DNA of 64,000 bases from Halegenticoccus soli (GTDB lineage: Archaea; Halobacteriota; Halobacteria; Halobacteriales; Haloferacaceae). The stretch's first letter is position 1; each line of letters opens with the position of its first letter. The stretch is from positions 462,438 to 526,437 of the forward strand of contig NZ_PEND01000005.1 in assembly GCF_002844195.1 (NCBI RefSeq). The letters are read 5' to 3'. The translations under genes were made by a program, and so were the position numbers. This document shows, piece by piece, positions 7,262 through 16,860 of the stretch. Under the pieces are notes generated by a model. That model ran no database searches. It worked only from the letters and a program-made list of their open reading frames with translations, and was not told the origin of the DNA.

Positions 7262-10200
7262 TCATGCGATATCGGCGTCCTCGACGAGGATTTCGACGAG
7301 CTTCTGTAGACCCGTACGGACGTGTTGATGGAACGTAGCCGGTGCAATGCCGAGCGATTCTGCCATGTCTTCGCCTGAACTATCACGAGGCCATTCGAAG
7401 AACCCAGCGTAGTACGCGGTCTCGAGGGTTGCTCTCTGACGTTCCGTGAGCGCCTCTTCGAGTTCCAACTTGAACTCTCGATCCGTTTGGACTGGTCGCT
7501 CGCGCTCGCGCTTACCGACGAATTCGGAGCGGGTGAATGTTGACTGAACCGCTTCGACGGCGACCCTGACATCGGCCCGCTGAGACACGGCCGCTTCGAC
7601 CGTCCCCCTTCCATCCGCGAACGCGGCTTCACGAACGGTTGCACCGTACTCTGCGAGGAGCGTGGCTGGTGACGCCTCGGAGATGATGAACTCGATTAGC
7701 GCCTCGTTCTCGTGATCGTTGATGAGTCGTGCGCGCTCGATGGAGTCGTCAGCGGCGGCACGTTCGAGCACCCGCTTCGGAGATACGTCGGTTACGGTGA
7801 AGTATTGGAGGTACGATCCGTCGGACTGCGAGACGATGCTCTCCATCTCGAACACGGCGCCGGTCTCGGCCGACGCGGTCACGAAGAACACGTCCGGATC
7901 CGCAATTTCGAATTCGATCTCTACGACCGTGTCGGTGAGAAGCGCCTTCTTCCGCTCGACCGCGTTAATCGCCAGCCCGATGGTCTTTCCCAGTTCGTGG
8001 AGAACGGCTTGCTCTCGAACGCCGAACGCGTTTGCCCGTGACGAGTAGGCAACGAGTACGCTGTAAACCGTATCTTTGTAGACGAGCGGAATCACCGCGG
8101 CGAACGACCGACCGCTTACGAACTCACTTCGGTCGGTAGGGCGATCAATAGCGATCCCCGCCGGAAGGTCATCGAAGTCACGCATGATCTGCACATCACC
8201 GGATTCGACGGCCATAGCGATCGGAGGTACCTTTTCGGCGTTAACTGACGTGTCGAGGATATCTGCCCCGATTCCGGTTTCGGTCTTCGGCTCGACTCTG
8301 TGGACGCCACTTGTAACCTCGCCGATCCACGCGGCGTGGTACAGCTTCGAATCGGTCAGTTTCTGACACACCTGGGTTTCGATCTCTCTACGGGTCGTCG
8401 CCTGCACTAAGCCCTGGTTCACCTGCCGGATGACTGTATTGATCTGGTTGAGCGTCTCGAGCTCGTCACGCTGACGGCCGAGTTCGAGTTGCTGTTCTTT
8501 CACTTCCGTGATATCGTCGATGACACCGACGAACCGATAGATGTCGCCGTCGTCGTTTCGCAACGGAAACGCGAAGCTATTGACCCACCGAATTGAACCG
8601 TCGGGCCGGATGATACGATACTTTTCCTGGAATCTCCGTGCTCCAGTTTCGTTCTGCGACGCCTGCGGGGCCTGTTTCATCGCCTCCGTGACTCGTTGCT
8701 GGTCCTGGGGATGGACAGCGTCAAGGTGGTTCAGGAGATTATCGTACACCGAATCGCGTGATCGGCCCGTGATGGCCTCGTACGCGGGATTAATGTACAG
8801 TATCTCGCTCATGTCGGCGTCGGCCATCCAGATGGCGCTGTTGATATTTTCGGCGATCTGGCGGAGTCGAGCTTCGCTCTCGCGCATCCGCCGCTCGCGC
8901 TCTTTGCGGTCGGAGATGTCCGTCGCGATAACGACCGCTTTTTCGATGTCGCCTGCCTGGCCCCGGATGGGTGCGATACTAATTGCCACCCAGACGCGAT
9001 CGCCATCGGGGCGCTCGAGAGTGAACTCGGAGTTGAGCACCTGCTCACCGTGGTCGAACACGCGACGCAGCAAGTCCTCGGGCGGAACCCGTTGCCCTCC
9101 GGCGCTGTAGAACTGACGTTGGGAGACATCAAGCGTCCGGCTGGTGATCTCCTCGATAGTCAGACCCAGGAGTTCCTCGGCCTGGTCGTTGACCCGCGAG
9201 ATGTCACCGTTGGAACTTATCACCCCGATACCGACGGGGCTGGTTTCGAGAATGTGTTCGATGACGTCCCGTTCTTCCTGGAGAGTTCTCTCGCGCCCTT
9301 TGCGGTCGGTGATGTCCGTCGCGATGACGACCGCTTTTTCGACGCTGCCCGCCTGGCTTCGGATGGGTGCGATGCTGATTGAAAGCCAGACGCGGCTGCC
9401 ATCTGGTTGACCGAGTTCGAATTCCGTGTCGAGGACGCGATCCCCGTGGTCGAACACCCGCTCCAGCAGGTCTTCGGGGGAGAGTTGGTACCCGGCCGAG
9501 TCGTAGAGTTTTCGCTGTGAGACGTCGAGCGTCTGGTTCGTCAGTTCGTAGTCGGTGAGACCGAACAGTTCCTCCGCGCGGTCGTTCACCCGGGAGATGT
9601 CCCCGTCGGGTGTGATGACACCGATACCGACGGGGCTGGTTTCGAGGATGTGTTCGATGACGTCCCGTTCTTCTCTGAGTGTCTCCTCGCGCTCCTTGCG
9701 ATTGGTGATGTCTGTCGCGATGATGACCGCTTTCTCAACCGTCCCGTTGTCGTCTGTCATCGGTGCGATGCTGATGGCAGCCCAGACGCGATCGCCATCG
9801 GGGTGTTCGAGGGTGAACTCGGAGTTGAGCACCTGCTCACCGTGGTCGAACACCTTGCACAGTAAATTCTCGGGCGGAATCGACTCGCCATCGGAATCGT
9901 ATAGTTTGCGCCGGGAGACGTCGAAGGTCTGATTGCTAATCTCCTCCATGGTGAGACCCAAAAGCTCTTCGGCGCGGTCGTTCACCCGGGAGATGTCCCC
10001 GTCAGGCGTGATGACGCCGATACCGACGGGACTGGTTTCGAGAACGTGTTCGATCAACCCGCGCTCTCGCCGAAGCTCCTCGACCCGTTCTCTCCGCTTC
10101 GAAACATCACGGGCGACACCGACCATCCCTCGTATTTCGCCGCCGGCCTCTAGAAGAGCCATTTGAACTTCGCAGGGTATCGTCTCGCCCTCGGCGGTGT

Positions 10201-10894
10201 TGAAATCGAACTCGGCGATCCCTACCTCTTCGTCCTCGTCCGGAAGCAATTCAGCGAGTGCGTTCGTGTTCCGGGTACCTATCTCCTCGTCGAGGAGCAT
10301 CGATACGTGTTCGCCTACCAGTTCGTCGCGCGAGTACCCGGTCAGTTCAACAGTGGAATCGCTGACCCGTTCGAAGTACCCTCCACTATCTAACTGATAA
10401 ACCGCATCACCGGCCAGTTCGGCGAGTGCCTCGTAGCGCTCGGTCGACCGTTCGGTCTTCCCGCGGTGGGCCCGGTTACGAATGAATCCAACGAGCAATC
10501 GGCGATCGTCCAGCGTGAGTTCGCGTACGTCGATGCCGAGCCGAACCTCGTGGCCGTTCGCGTGCCGCGCTCGGAGGCTGAGTCGGTCAGTAGCCTCTTC
10601 GCTACACTGAGCATCCACGGATGGTATTTTCGTGTGGTGGTCGTCGACGACGAATGCTGCAAACGGTTCGCCCACGAGTTCGCTCGGGGAGTAACCGAGA
10701 ACGTCCGTGATTGCCGCGTTAGCGAACACGACGGTTCCATCTTCGTCGATGGCGATCGTACCGTCCGGCGCGAGCGCAACGAGGCGCTGAAAAAACGACG
10801 TACCACGCAACTCATCGCGGAGGACCACCGGGATGTCGCTCTCGGATTCTGTCTCACCGGAGTGCGTGCCGGTTTGCTCTCGATTCCCCGTCAT
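7262..10894 (-). CDS. Multi-PAS/GAF sensor with bacterio-opsin-activator HTH
   Basis: This is a 1210-residue cytoplasmic sensor-regulator. The order is: PAS 1 (about 40-145), PAS 2 (about 150-270), three nearly identical PAS/PAC units (about 272-668, each starting near IEHxLETSPVGIGVI with SRVNDxAEELxGLT), PAS 6 (about 668-795), a GAF domain (about 800-945), a bacterio-opsin-activator (Bat-like) domain (about 950-1135) and a C-terminal HTH_10 helix-turn-helix (about 1140-1205, LTERQRATLETAYYAGFFEWPRDSSGEDMAESLGI). No membrane segments or histidine-kinase domain are present, so input and DNA binding are in one protein. Bat homologues respond to light or redox in Halobacterium; the ligand here is unknown. 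The internal PAS units are in exact 396-base register, suggesting recent tandem duplication. Neighbouring small regulators and IS scars mark an accessory region. Confidence 0.92.
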   Translation of the reverse strand: MTGNREQTGTHSGETESESDIPVVLRDELRGTSFFQRLVALAPDGTIAIDEDGTVVFANAAITDVLGYSPSELVGEPFAAFVVDDHHTKIPSVDAQCSEEATDRLSLRARHANGHEVRLGIDVRELTLDDRRLLVGFIRNRAHRGKTERSTERYEALAELAGDAVYQLDSGGYFERVSDSTVELTGYSRDELVGEHVSMLLDEEIGTRNTNALAELLPDEDEEVGIAEFDFNTAEGETIPCEVQMALLEAGGEIRGMVGVARDVSKRRERVEELRRERGLIEHVLETSPVGIGVITPDGDISRVNDRAEELLGLTMEEISNQTFDVSRRKLYDSDGESIPPENLLCKVFDHGEQVLNSEFTLEHPDGDRVWAAISIAPMTDDNGTVEKAVIIATDITNRKEREETLREERDVIEHILETSPVGIGVITPDGDISRVNDRAEELFGLTDYELTNQTLDVSQRKLYDSAGYQLSPEDLLERVFDHGDRVLDTEFELGQPDGSRVWLSISIAPIRSQAGSVEKAVVIATDITDRKGRERTLQEERDVIEHILETSPVGIGVISSNGDISRVNDQAEELLGLTIEEITSRTLDVSQRQFYSAGGQRVPPEDLLRRVFDHGEQVLNSEFTLERPDGDRVWVAISIAPIRGQAGDIEKAVVIATDISDRKERERRMRESEARLRQIAENINSAIWMADADMSEILYINPAYEAITGRSRDSVYDNLLNHLDAVHPQDQQRVTEAMKQAPQASQNETGARRFQEKYRIIRPDGSIRWVNSFAFPLRNDDGDIYRFVGVIDDITEVKEQQLELGRQRDELETLNQINTVIRQVNQGLVQATTRREIETQVCQKLTDSKLYHAAWIGEVTSGVHRVEPKTETGIGADILDTSVNAEKVPPIAMAVESGDVQIMRDFDDLPAGIAIDRPTDRSEFVSGRSFAAVIPLVYKDTVYSVLVAYSSRANAFGVREQAVLHELGKTIGLAINAVERKKALLTDTVVEIEFEIADPDVFFVTASAETGAVFEMESIVSQSDGSYLQYFTVTDVSPKRVLERAAADDSIERARLINDHENEALIEFIISEASPATLLAEYGATVREAAFADGRGTVEAAVSQRADVRVAVEAVQSTFTRSEFVGKRERERPVQTDREFKLELEEALTERQRATLETAYYAGFFEWPRDSSGEDMAESLGIAPATFHQHVRTGLQKLVEILVEDADIA
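8893..10080 (-). repeat. Three tandem 396-bp PAS-encoding repeats
   Basis: The block GGGAGATGTC followed by CCGATACCGACGGG recurs with its anchor at 9195, 9591 and 9987, that is at exactly 396-base spacing (132 codons). The three units are highly similar along their length. The repeat edges given are approximate. Confidence 0.85.
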
Positions 10895-10971
10895 AGATTA
10901 GCAGCCGTATGCGCCGGAGCTGGATATAGCGAACGGCCGTAGACGTGTTACAGGGCGCGAAATTTGGGCTG

Positions 10972-11350
10972 GGTGAACTACTCCGACCTACCGCACTCGG
11001 GCCTACCCGGCCCTCGCTTGTTGAGGTCGGAGCTTCCTGTTTCTGTGTCGAAACTTGCACCCGACGTGGGCACAGCGGTTCCAGACTCCACAGGCGACTT
11101 CCCTTTACGGGTGGTTCGGAGTGTCCCACTCCTACCAAATGGACACTCGGCCACACCCGACGGTTCGCGCTTCTTGTCACGCTTGAACACCGTCGGAGAC
11201 GTGGTGAGCATCGTACTACCTGCTTCGACCGCGCGGGGAGTAAAGATGCCGTAGACAGTGAAAGTAACCCGTACGGGCGCTGTCTCCCCTCCCTGCTCGC
11301 GGCTTCGCCGCTCGCTGAGGAAGGGGGCTTAGCACCCTCGATTACAGCTA
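10972..11350 (-). mobile_element. IS1341-type element remnant (tnpB tail), hairpin-free copy
   Basis: Minus-strand DNA encodes a TnpB-like tail (RTTRKGKSPVESGTAVP, then DTETGSSDLNKRGPG). It matches 82-634 in the same order but lacks both hairpin blocks: the empty junctions are near 11178/11179 and 11279/11280. A small hairpin (GCGGC-TTC-GCCGC) remains near 11306-11318. There is no transposase or nuclease core. The copy shows what this IS tail looks like without the inserts. Confidence 0.7.
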
Positions 11351-11664
11351 ACGAATGAAATGGGGATCGAGTAACGAATGAAAACCAGAGCCGAGATGGT
11401 ATTGGACACCGCGACGTAGAGCCGGTTGCAGCGCGGGCAGCAATCGACGTTGTACAATCGCGTGGGCAAACGAGGCGGGGAGAGGCCACCGTGCAATCGG
11501 CACGAGCCGTCGCCCTGACAACTTGTCGATGAAACAGTCGACAGTCAGACCACCGTTCACCAAGTATTTTCGAGGGGAGCGATCGTGGACCGTACCGGTC
11601 GCAGTCGGCGCAGGCGTTGGGTTACTCTACGACTCATCTAGTAACTATCGGGAGTACAAAATAG
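11351..11664. other. Intergenic stretch upstream of phosphatase gene
   Basis: No gene is supported here. The stretch separates the IS remnant from the promoter of the PhoD-type gene. Confidence 0.4.
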
Positions 11665-11676
11665 ATATATTATAAA
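11665..11676 (+). promoter_or_regulatory. TATA-rich promoter for PhoD-type gene
   Basis: The strongly AT-rich TATATTATAAA-like box lies about 40 bases before the ATG at 11711. A GAGGT motif sits just before the ATG, suggesting a short leader with a Shine-Dalgarno-like site rather than a leaderless start. Confidence 0.5.
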
Positions 11677-11710
11677 CCTTGATCAATTTACCCGATAAGT
11701 TGAGGTATCG

Positions 11711-13285
11711 ATGCTCGAAAACGTCACCAGGCGGGACGTGATGCGGACGGCGGCGGCCGCGGCGCTCGCCGAACCGGCGGTAACTGGGTCGGTAGCGGCC
11801 GAACGCACCGTCTCCGAATCCGCCGACAGTGAGATGATTTCGGCGCCCTACGGCGCGCAAGTGGGCGACGTGAGGGAGGATCGTGCACTCATCTGGAGTC
11901 GCGCGGACGGCCCGGCGCGGATGTACGTTCACCTCTCCACCGACGACGACTTCTCGGACGCCAAGCTAATCCGAGGACCGGCGGCGCTCGCGGCGACGGA
12001 CTACACTGCGACCGTCGACCTCGTCGGCTTCCCGTCCGGCGAGGAGATCCACTACCGCGTGGTGTTCGAGAGCCTCCGGAACCCGGGAAAGCGAAGTGCG
12101 CCGGTCGGCGGGTCGTTCCGCACGCCGCCGAGCGAGCGGCGCGACGTCCGCTTCGTGTGGGGCGGCGACGTCGCCGGCCAAGGCTGGGGCATCAACCCCG
12201 AGTTCGGCGGGATGAAGACGTTCGAGGCGATGCTCGCGACGGACCCCGACTTCTTCGTCCACTCCGGCGACGCCGTCTACGCCGACGGGCCGCTCCCCGA
12301 GTGCGTCGAGCTGGACGACGGCGGCGTCTGGAGAAACGTCGTGACGGAGGCGAAATCCGACGTGGCGGACACGCCGGACGAGTTCCGCGGCAACTACCGG
12401 TACAATCTGCTGGACGACCACTACCGGCGGTTCGTCTCCGAGGTGCCGATGATCCCCCAGTGGGACGACCACGAGGTGACGAACAACTGGTACCCGGACG
12501 AGATCCTGCCGGCGGACGACCCGCACGACGTGCGGAGCGTGAATCTGCTCGCGGCGCGCGGCCAGCGGGCCTTCCTCGAATACATGCCGATCCGGCCCCG
12601 CGAGGACGCCGCCGACGCCGTTTATGAGAACTTCCCGTACGGCCCGTCGCTCGAAGTGTTCCGCCTCGACATGCGGAGCTACCGCGGCCCCAACACCGAG
12701 AATACGCAGACCGATCCGGGGCCGAACACGGCGCTCCTCGGCGAAGAGCAGCTGACGTGGCTCAAAGAATCGCTCGCCGCCTCGGAGGCGACGTGGAAGG
12801 TCATCGCGTCCGACATGCCGATCGGCCTCGTCGTCCCCGACGGCGACAGGTACGAAGCCGTCGCGAACGCCGACGACGGGACGCCGAAGGGGCGGGAACT
12901 GGAGATCAAAGAGCTGCTCTCGTTCATGCAGTCGGCGGGCGTCCGGAACGTCGTCTGGGTGACCGCGGACGTCCACTACACCGCCGCGCACCACTACCAT
13001 CCCGATCGAGCCGAGTTCTCGGAATTCGACCCCTTCTGGGAGTTCGTCTCCGGCCCGCTGCACGCGGGCACGTTCGGGCCGAACGATCTCGACGACACGT
13101 TCGGTCCCGAGGTGGTCTTCGAGAGGACGCCGCCGGAGGGTGAGGCTAATCTCCCGCCGAGCGAGGGGCTCCAGTTCTTCGGCCAGGTCGACGTCGACGC
13201 CGACACGGAGGCGCTGACGGTGACGCTGAAGGATCTCCACGGCGACGCGCTCTACACCGAGGACCTCGCGCCGGCGGGGCGCTGA
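11711..13285 (+). CDS. PhoD-family alkaline phosphatase, Tat-exported
   Basis: The protein has 524 residues. The N-terminus TRRDVMRTAAAAALAEP is a twin-arginine signal. After an N-terminal beta domain (about 45-140), the PhoD metallophosphoesterase domain shows the family metal-site motifs: FVWGGDVAG, FFVHSGDAVYADGPLP, IPQWDDHEVTNNWYP and NVVWVTADVHYTAAHHYHP. PhoD enzymes are secreted Ca/Fe phosphodiesterase/monoesterases that release phosphate. This one lies alone with its own TATA promoter. A second, longer PhoD relative is at 20888; the two share motifs but are clearly different proteins. No Pho-box-like element could be identified. Confidence 0.92.
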   Translation: MLENVTRRDVMRTAAAAALAEPAVTGSVAAERTVSESADSEMISAPYGAQVGDVREDRALIWSRADGPARMYVHLSTDDDFSDAKLIRGPAALAATDYTATVDLVGFPSGEEIHYRVVFESLRNPGKRSAPVGGSFRTPPSERRDVRFVWGGDVAGQGWGINPEFGGMKTFEAMLATDPDFFVHSGDAVYADGPLPECVELDDGGVWRNVVTEAKSDVADTPDEFRGNYRYNLLDDHYRRFVSEVPMIPQWDDHEVTNNWYPDEILPADDPHDVRSVNLLAARGQRAFLEYMPIRPREDAADAVYENFPYGPSLEVFRLDMRSYRGPNTENTQTDPGPNTALLGEEQLTWLKESLAASEATWKVIASDMPIGLVVPDGDRYEAVANADDGTPKGRELEIKELLSFMQSAGVRNVVWVTADVHYTAAHHYHPDRAEFSEFDPFWEFVSGPLHAGTFGPNDLDDTFGPEVVFERTPPEGEANLPPSEGLQFFGQVDVDADTEALTVTLKDLHGDALYTEDLAPAGR

Positions 13286-13506
13286 GACCGATCCGGTGGC
13301 TCGACGTTCGTCGACGGTCCTCCCGCAACACTCGGGATCGAAGTGATCGGCATTCGATGAACGCGTTTATCAACTCTACTCTTCTATACAGGTTGTTCGA
13401 TGGAGAAAGACGCAGTATCGGTGCGGATCAGCGCGGTTGACAGCAGTTTCGGTCTCGCTGCGACGGGGAGGCCAGCCCGTGCGCACGCGCTGCGACGGGA
13501 GAGACG

Positions 13507-14853
13507 ATGGTAGACGTACTCTCCGTCGGCGGACTGCTCCTCGCGTTCTTTCTCGTGCTCATGAACGGGCTGTTCGTGGCCGCGGAGTTCGCGTTCGTCA
13601 GGATCAGACCGACGCAGGTGAACGCGCTCGTCGAGCGAGGAAAGCCCGGCGCGGCGCTGGTAGAGAACGCGATCCAGAATCTGGACGACTACCTCGCGGT
13701 TTGCCAACTCGGCATCACCCTCTCCTCGCTCGGACTCGGCTGGATCGGAGAGCCTGCCGTCGCGGACCTCATCGAGCCCGTCCTCGGTCCGCTGGTCCCC
13801 GCCGGGACGCTTCACCTCGTCGCGTTCGCGCTCGGCTTCGGCTTCATCACGTTCCTCCACGTCGTGTTCGGCGAACTCGCCCCCAAGACGTTCGCCATCC
13901 AGGAGGCGACGCGCATCTCGCTCATCGTCGCCCCGCCGATGAAGTTCTTCTACTACGCGTTCCTGCCCGGGATCGTCGTCTTCAACGGGACCGCCAACTA
14001 CTTCACCCGACTGGTCGGCGTCTCCCCGGCCTCCGAGAGCGAGGAAACCCACACCGAAGAGGAGATCTTGATGATCCTGACGCAGTCACAGGAGAGAGGA
14101 GACCTCGACATCGACGAAGTCGAGATGATAGAGAGCGTGTTCGAACTCGGGGACACGATCGCCCGCGAGATCATGGTTCCGCGTCCGGACGTGGAAACCG
14201 TGCCCGCCTCCATGTCGCTCGACGATCTCCGATCGGTCGCCGCCGAAGGGACCTACACGCGGTATCTCGTGCTGGACGAGGACGGAGAGCAGCCGGTCGG
14301 ATTCGTCCACGTGAAGGACGTGCTCCGAGCGACCGAATCGAACGCGGAACGGGACGTCGCGCTCGCGGCCCGTGACCTCGCACGGGAGGTGCTCGTCATC
14401 CCGGAGACGCGGCGCATCGACGAGATCCTCGCCGATTTCCAAACGCGGGAAGAGCAGATGGCGGTGGTCGTCGACGAGTGGGGTGTCTTCGAGGGGATCG
14501 TGACCGTCGAGGACATCGTCGAAGAGATCGTCGGGGAGATCCGCGACGAGTTCGACACGGCGGCCCAGGAACCGACCATCGAGCGGTGCGACGACGGAAC
14601 CTACGCCGTCGACGGCCGCGTCCCCGTCCGAGAGGTGAACGACGCCCTGGACGCGGACTTCGAAAACGACACCGTCGAAACCATCGGCGGTCTCGTGTTC
14701 AGCCGGCTGGGGCGGGTGCCGGAGGTCGGCGATCAGGTCGAAGTTGACGGATACACCTTCCGCATCGAGGAAGTGGAGGATGCGCGGATCGTGCGGCTCG
14801 TCGTGCGAAAAGGGCGACCGGAACGGAAGACGAACGGGGATCAGCCTGGATAG
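13507..14853 (+). CDS. CNNM/CorC-type membrane protein (DUF21-CBS-CorC_HlyC)
   Basis: This 448-residue integral membrane protein has a DUF21/CNNM transmembrane domain (residues about 1-190) with the family motif MNGLFVAAEFAFVRIR near the N-terminus and QLGITLSSLGLGWIGEP. A CBS pair follows (about 210-335; IMVPRPDVETVPAS, VVVDEWGVFEGIVTVED), then a CorC_HlyC domain (about 350-435; YAVDGRVPVREVNDALD). Relatives are implicated in Mg2+/Na+ transport or efflux gated by nucleotide binding to the CBS domains; older annotations call them hemolysins. A shorter paralogue follows at 14956, so the two may form a heteromer. The ATG at 13507 has a GGGAG stretch just upstream. Confidence 0.92.
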   Translation: MVDVLSVGGLLLAFFLVLMNGLFVAAEFAFVRIRPTQVNALVERGKPGAALVENAIQNLDDYLAVCQLGITLSSLGLGWIGEPAVADLIEPVLGPLVPAGTLHLVAFALGFGFITFLHVVFGELAPKTFAIQEATRISLIVAPPMKFFYYAFLPGIVVFNGTANYFTRLVGVSPASESEETHTEEEILMILTQSQERGDLDIDEVEMIESVFELGDTIAREIMVPRPDVETVPASMSLDDLRSVAAEGTYTRYLVLDEDGEQPVGFVHVKDVLRATESNAERDVALAARDLAREVLVIPETRRIDEILADFQTREEQMAVVVDEWGVFEGIVTVEDIVEEIVGEIRDEFDTAAQEPTIERCDDGTYAVDGRVPVREVNDALDADFENDTVETIGGLVFSRLGRVPEVGDQVEVDGYTFRIEEVEDARIVRLVVRKGRPERKTNGDQPG

Positions 14854-14955
14854 CCGGCTTTGAAAAGTCCGGGTCGGTCTCCGTGCGCCCGTGCGAGTGC
14901 GATCAGGGACCTGCGAGCGCCAGAGACTTGTTCCGTCGTCGAGAAGCGCCGAGTG

Positions 14956-16014
14956 ATGAACGGTCTGGAGATCGCATTTCGACTCGTAGCGGGGCTTCTC
15001 TTGATTCTGGCGAACGGGTTCTTCGTCGCGATCGAATTCGCGTTGACGCGCGTTCGACAGTATCCGGAGTCGGAGTTCGACACTCGCGGACTCCGGCGGG
15101 CGTGGGAGATGACCGACGACCTCGAGATCTATCTCACGAGCTGTCAGGTCGGCATCACGGCGTCAAGTATCGCGGTCGGAATCGTCGCGGAGCCGGCTCT
15201 CGCCGCGATATTCGAGCCGTTCTTCGAGAACACAATCTTAGCGTCGATCGGGGGCGGAGCGCTCCTCGGCTTCCTCATCATCAACCTGCTGCACCTCACC
15301 CACGGCGAACAGACGCCGACATATCTCGGCGTCGAACGAACGAAGATGGTCTGTCGGTACGGGGCGACGCCGCTGGCCTGGTTCGCCTGGTTGATCTCGC
15401 CCGTGATGCGAATCGGCGACAGCGTCGCGAAGTGGACGCTCCGCCTGTTCGGCATCGAGATGACGCAAGCGTGGCTCGAAACCGAAGAGGAGGTCATCGA
15501 AAACCGAGCCCAACTCCGAAATCGAATCGACTCGATCCTCGGGCGAGGTGACCTTTCCGAAGAACGGCGCGAGGAGGTTCTCAGCGCCCTGACCGTCGGC
15601 GAACGGCCAGTGAGCGAGATCGCGGTCGGTATCGACGACGTCACGGCGCTTTCGACGGCCAGGTCACCGGGGGAAAACCTCGACCGAATAGCGAGAACGC
15701 GCTACACGCGGTATCCGCTCGTCGGAGACGGATACGACGACTTCGTAGGGATCGTCTACGTTCCGGCGATCGTCGACCGGATAGAGGAGCTGCGCGAAGG
15801 GACCGTAGACTTCGCCGATCTCGCCGCCCCGCCGATGACGATCGAAGCCGACACCGACGTCAGTGACGCGATCGATCAGTTTCAGGCGGAGGGGCAGGAA
15901 CTCGCGCTCGTTCTCTCGGACGATGAAGTCGTCGGTCTCCTCACCGCGACAGACGCTCTCGAGGCCGTGATGGGTCAAATCGAAGACCCGCTCGATCGAG
16001 AACAGGCCGCATGA
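14956..16014 (+). CDS. CNNM-type membrane protein (DUF21-CBS), lacks CorC domain
   Basis: The protein has 352 residues. It begins MNGLEIAFRLVAGLLLILANGF-like, with the DUF21 signature FFVAIEFALTRVRQ and SCQVGITASSIAVGIVAEP; a CBS pair spans about 195-345 and the protein ends EDPLDREQAA. Unlike its upstream neighbour it has no C-terminal CorC_HlyC domain. The two genes are 102 bases apart in the same direction, a common haloarchaeal arrangement, and probably work together in divalent-cation handling. I chose the ATG at 14956 because the DUF21 domain begins there; the upstream extension of the frame is basic and unlike the family. Confidence 0.88.
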   Translation: MNGLEIAFRLVAGLLLILANGFFVAIEFALTRVRQYPESEFDTRGLRRAWEMTDDLEIYLTSCQVGITASSIAVGIVAEPALAAIFEPFFENTILASIGGGALLGFLIINLLHLTHGEQTPTYLGVERTKMVCRYGATPLAWFAWLISPVMRIGDSVAKWTLRLFGIEMTQAWLETEEEVIENRAQLRNRIDSILGRGDLSEERREEVLSALTVGERPVSEIAVGIDDVTALSTARSPGENLDRIARTRYTRYPLVGDGYDDFVGIVYVPAIVDRIEELREGTVDFADLAAPPMTIEADTDVSDAIDQFQAEGQELALVLSDDEVVGLLTATDALEAVMGQIEDPLDREQAA

Positions 16015-16121
16015 AACGGCGAAGTAGAGACGCTAGCGCGGTTCTCACACGCTCGATCATCATCCGGACAGTGATCGTATATTTCCGTCCGCTTTAGGCC
16101 GTGGAACACGAACGGGAAGCC

Positions 16122-16571
16122 GTGTACACCAACCTGCTCGTTCCAACGGACGGGAGTGACGCGAGCGCCGCCGCAATCGACCAGGCGCTCGCGATCGCGG
16201 AGGGAGTCGGAGCGACAGTCCATTTTCTGTACGTTGTCGACGTCGGGACAGAGATGTCCGCGTCGGGGACCGGCACGATCGCAGACGAACTGACTGAGAC
16301 ACTCAGCGAAGAGGCCGAGCGGGCGCTCGATGAGGCGGCCGCGCGGGCTGACGAAGAGGGGGTGGCGTACGAACGAGAAACGCTCGAGGGCGTTCCCCAC
16401 GAAGCTATCGTCGATTACAGTACAACGCACGACATCGATTTGATCTCCGTGGGAGCGAGCGGCCGCTCGGGGATCAAAGAGCACCTTCTCGGAAGTACGA
16501 CCGATCGTGTCGTTCGATCGTCCGACACGTCCGTCCTGGTAGCGCGCCCTGAGGGGGATTCTTCCAACTAA
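16122..16571 (+). CDS. UspA-family universal stress protein
   Basis: This 149-residue single USP domain begins MYTNLLVPTDGSDAS (GTG start). The nucleotide-binding signature G-x2-G-x9-G-S is intact near the C-terminus (GASGRSGIKEHLLGS, then TTDRVVRSSDTSVLV). Such proteins bind ATP and act as cytoplasmic stress or signalling factors; partners here are unknown. A TATA-like GTATATTT at 16078-16085 places transcription start near 16108, which favours the GTG at 16122 over the in-frame GTG at 16101. It is monocistronic and follows the CNNM pair; a second UspA is at 25732. Confidence 0.88.
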   Translation: MYTNLLVPTDGSDASAAAIDQALAIAEGVGATVHFLYVVDVGTEMSASGTGTIADELTETLSEEAERALDEAAARADEEGVAYERETLEGVPHEAIVDYSTTHDIDLISVGASGRSGIKEHLLGSTTDRVVRSSDTSVLVARPEGDSSN

Positions 16572-16613
16572 ACTAGCGATTGACATGAGTCAACGCCTCG
16601 CGGGTACAGCAGA

Positions 16614-16710
16614 GAACGGACCTCAATCCACAACCTGCACTATCACTTCATCTGGCGTCCGAAGTACCGCAAGGCAGTGCTCACTGACGAGGTGGCAGGG
16701 GCGATGGCAT
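16614..16710 (+). pseudogene. IS200-type tnpA, N-terminal fragment
   Basis: The frame reads ERTSIHNLHYHFIWRPKY then RKAVLTDEVAGA, a clear match to the start of an IS200/IS605 Y1 transposase. It then loses similarity, with a stop at 16818. The HUH motif and catalytic tyrosine are missing. It appears to be an old tnpA truncated where the next element's end begins (hairpin GTTCCCTC...GAGGGAAC, about 16855-16900). Confidence 0.7.
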
Positions 16711-16860
16711 GCCCCGTGCGCCTTAAGTGGGACGCCCACAACTGGGCAGAGCCACCACACGCTCAAGAAAGTCCCAGCGAGGTTCGCACGCACCGGCAAA
16801 AGACCTTCGTCGGTGCGTAAACAGCCTCGGGCGCGGTGGCCCAAGGCTTTTGTAGTTCCC

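Noticed and set aside
6666..7328. 220-codon plus-strand frame in the gene-free stretch
   Set aside because: It has unusual composition (many Cys, Trp, basic residues), overlaps the end of the PAS regulator and has no promoter or family match.
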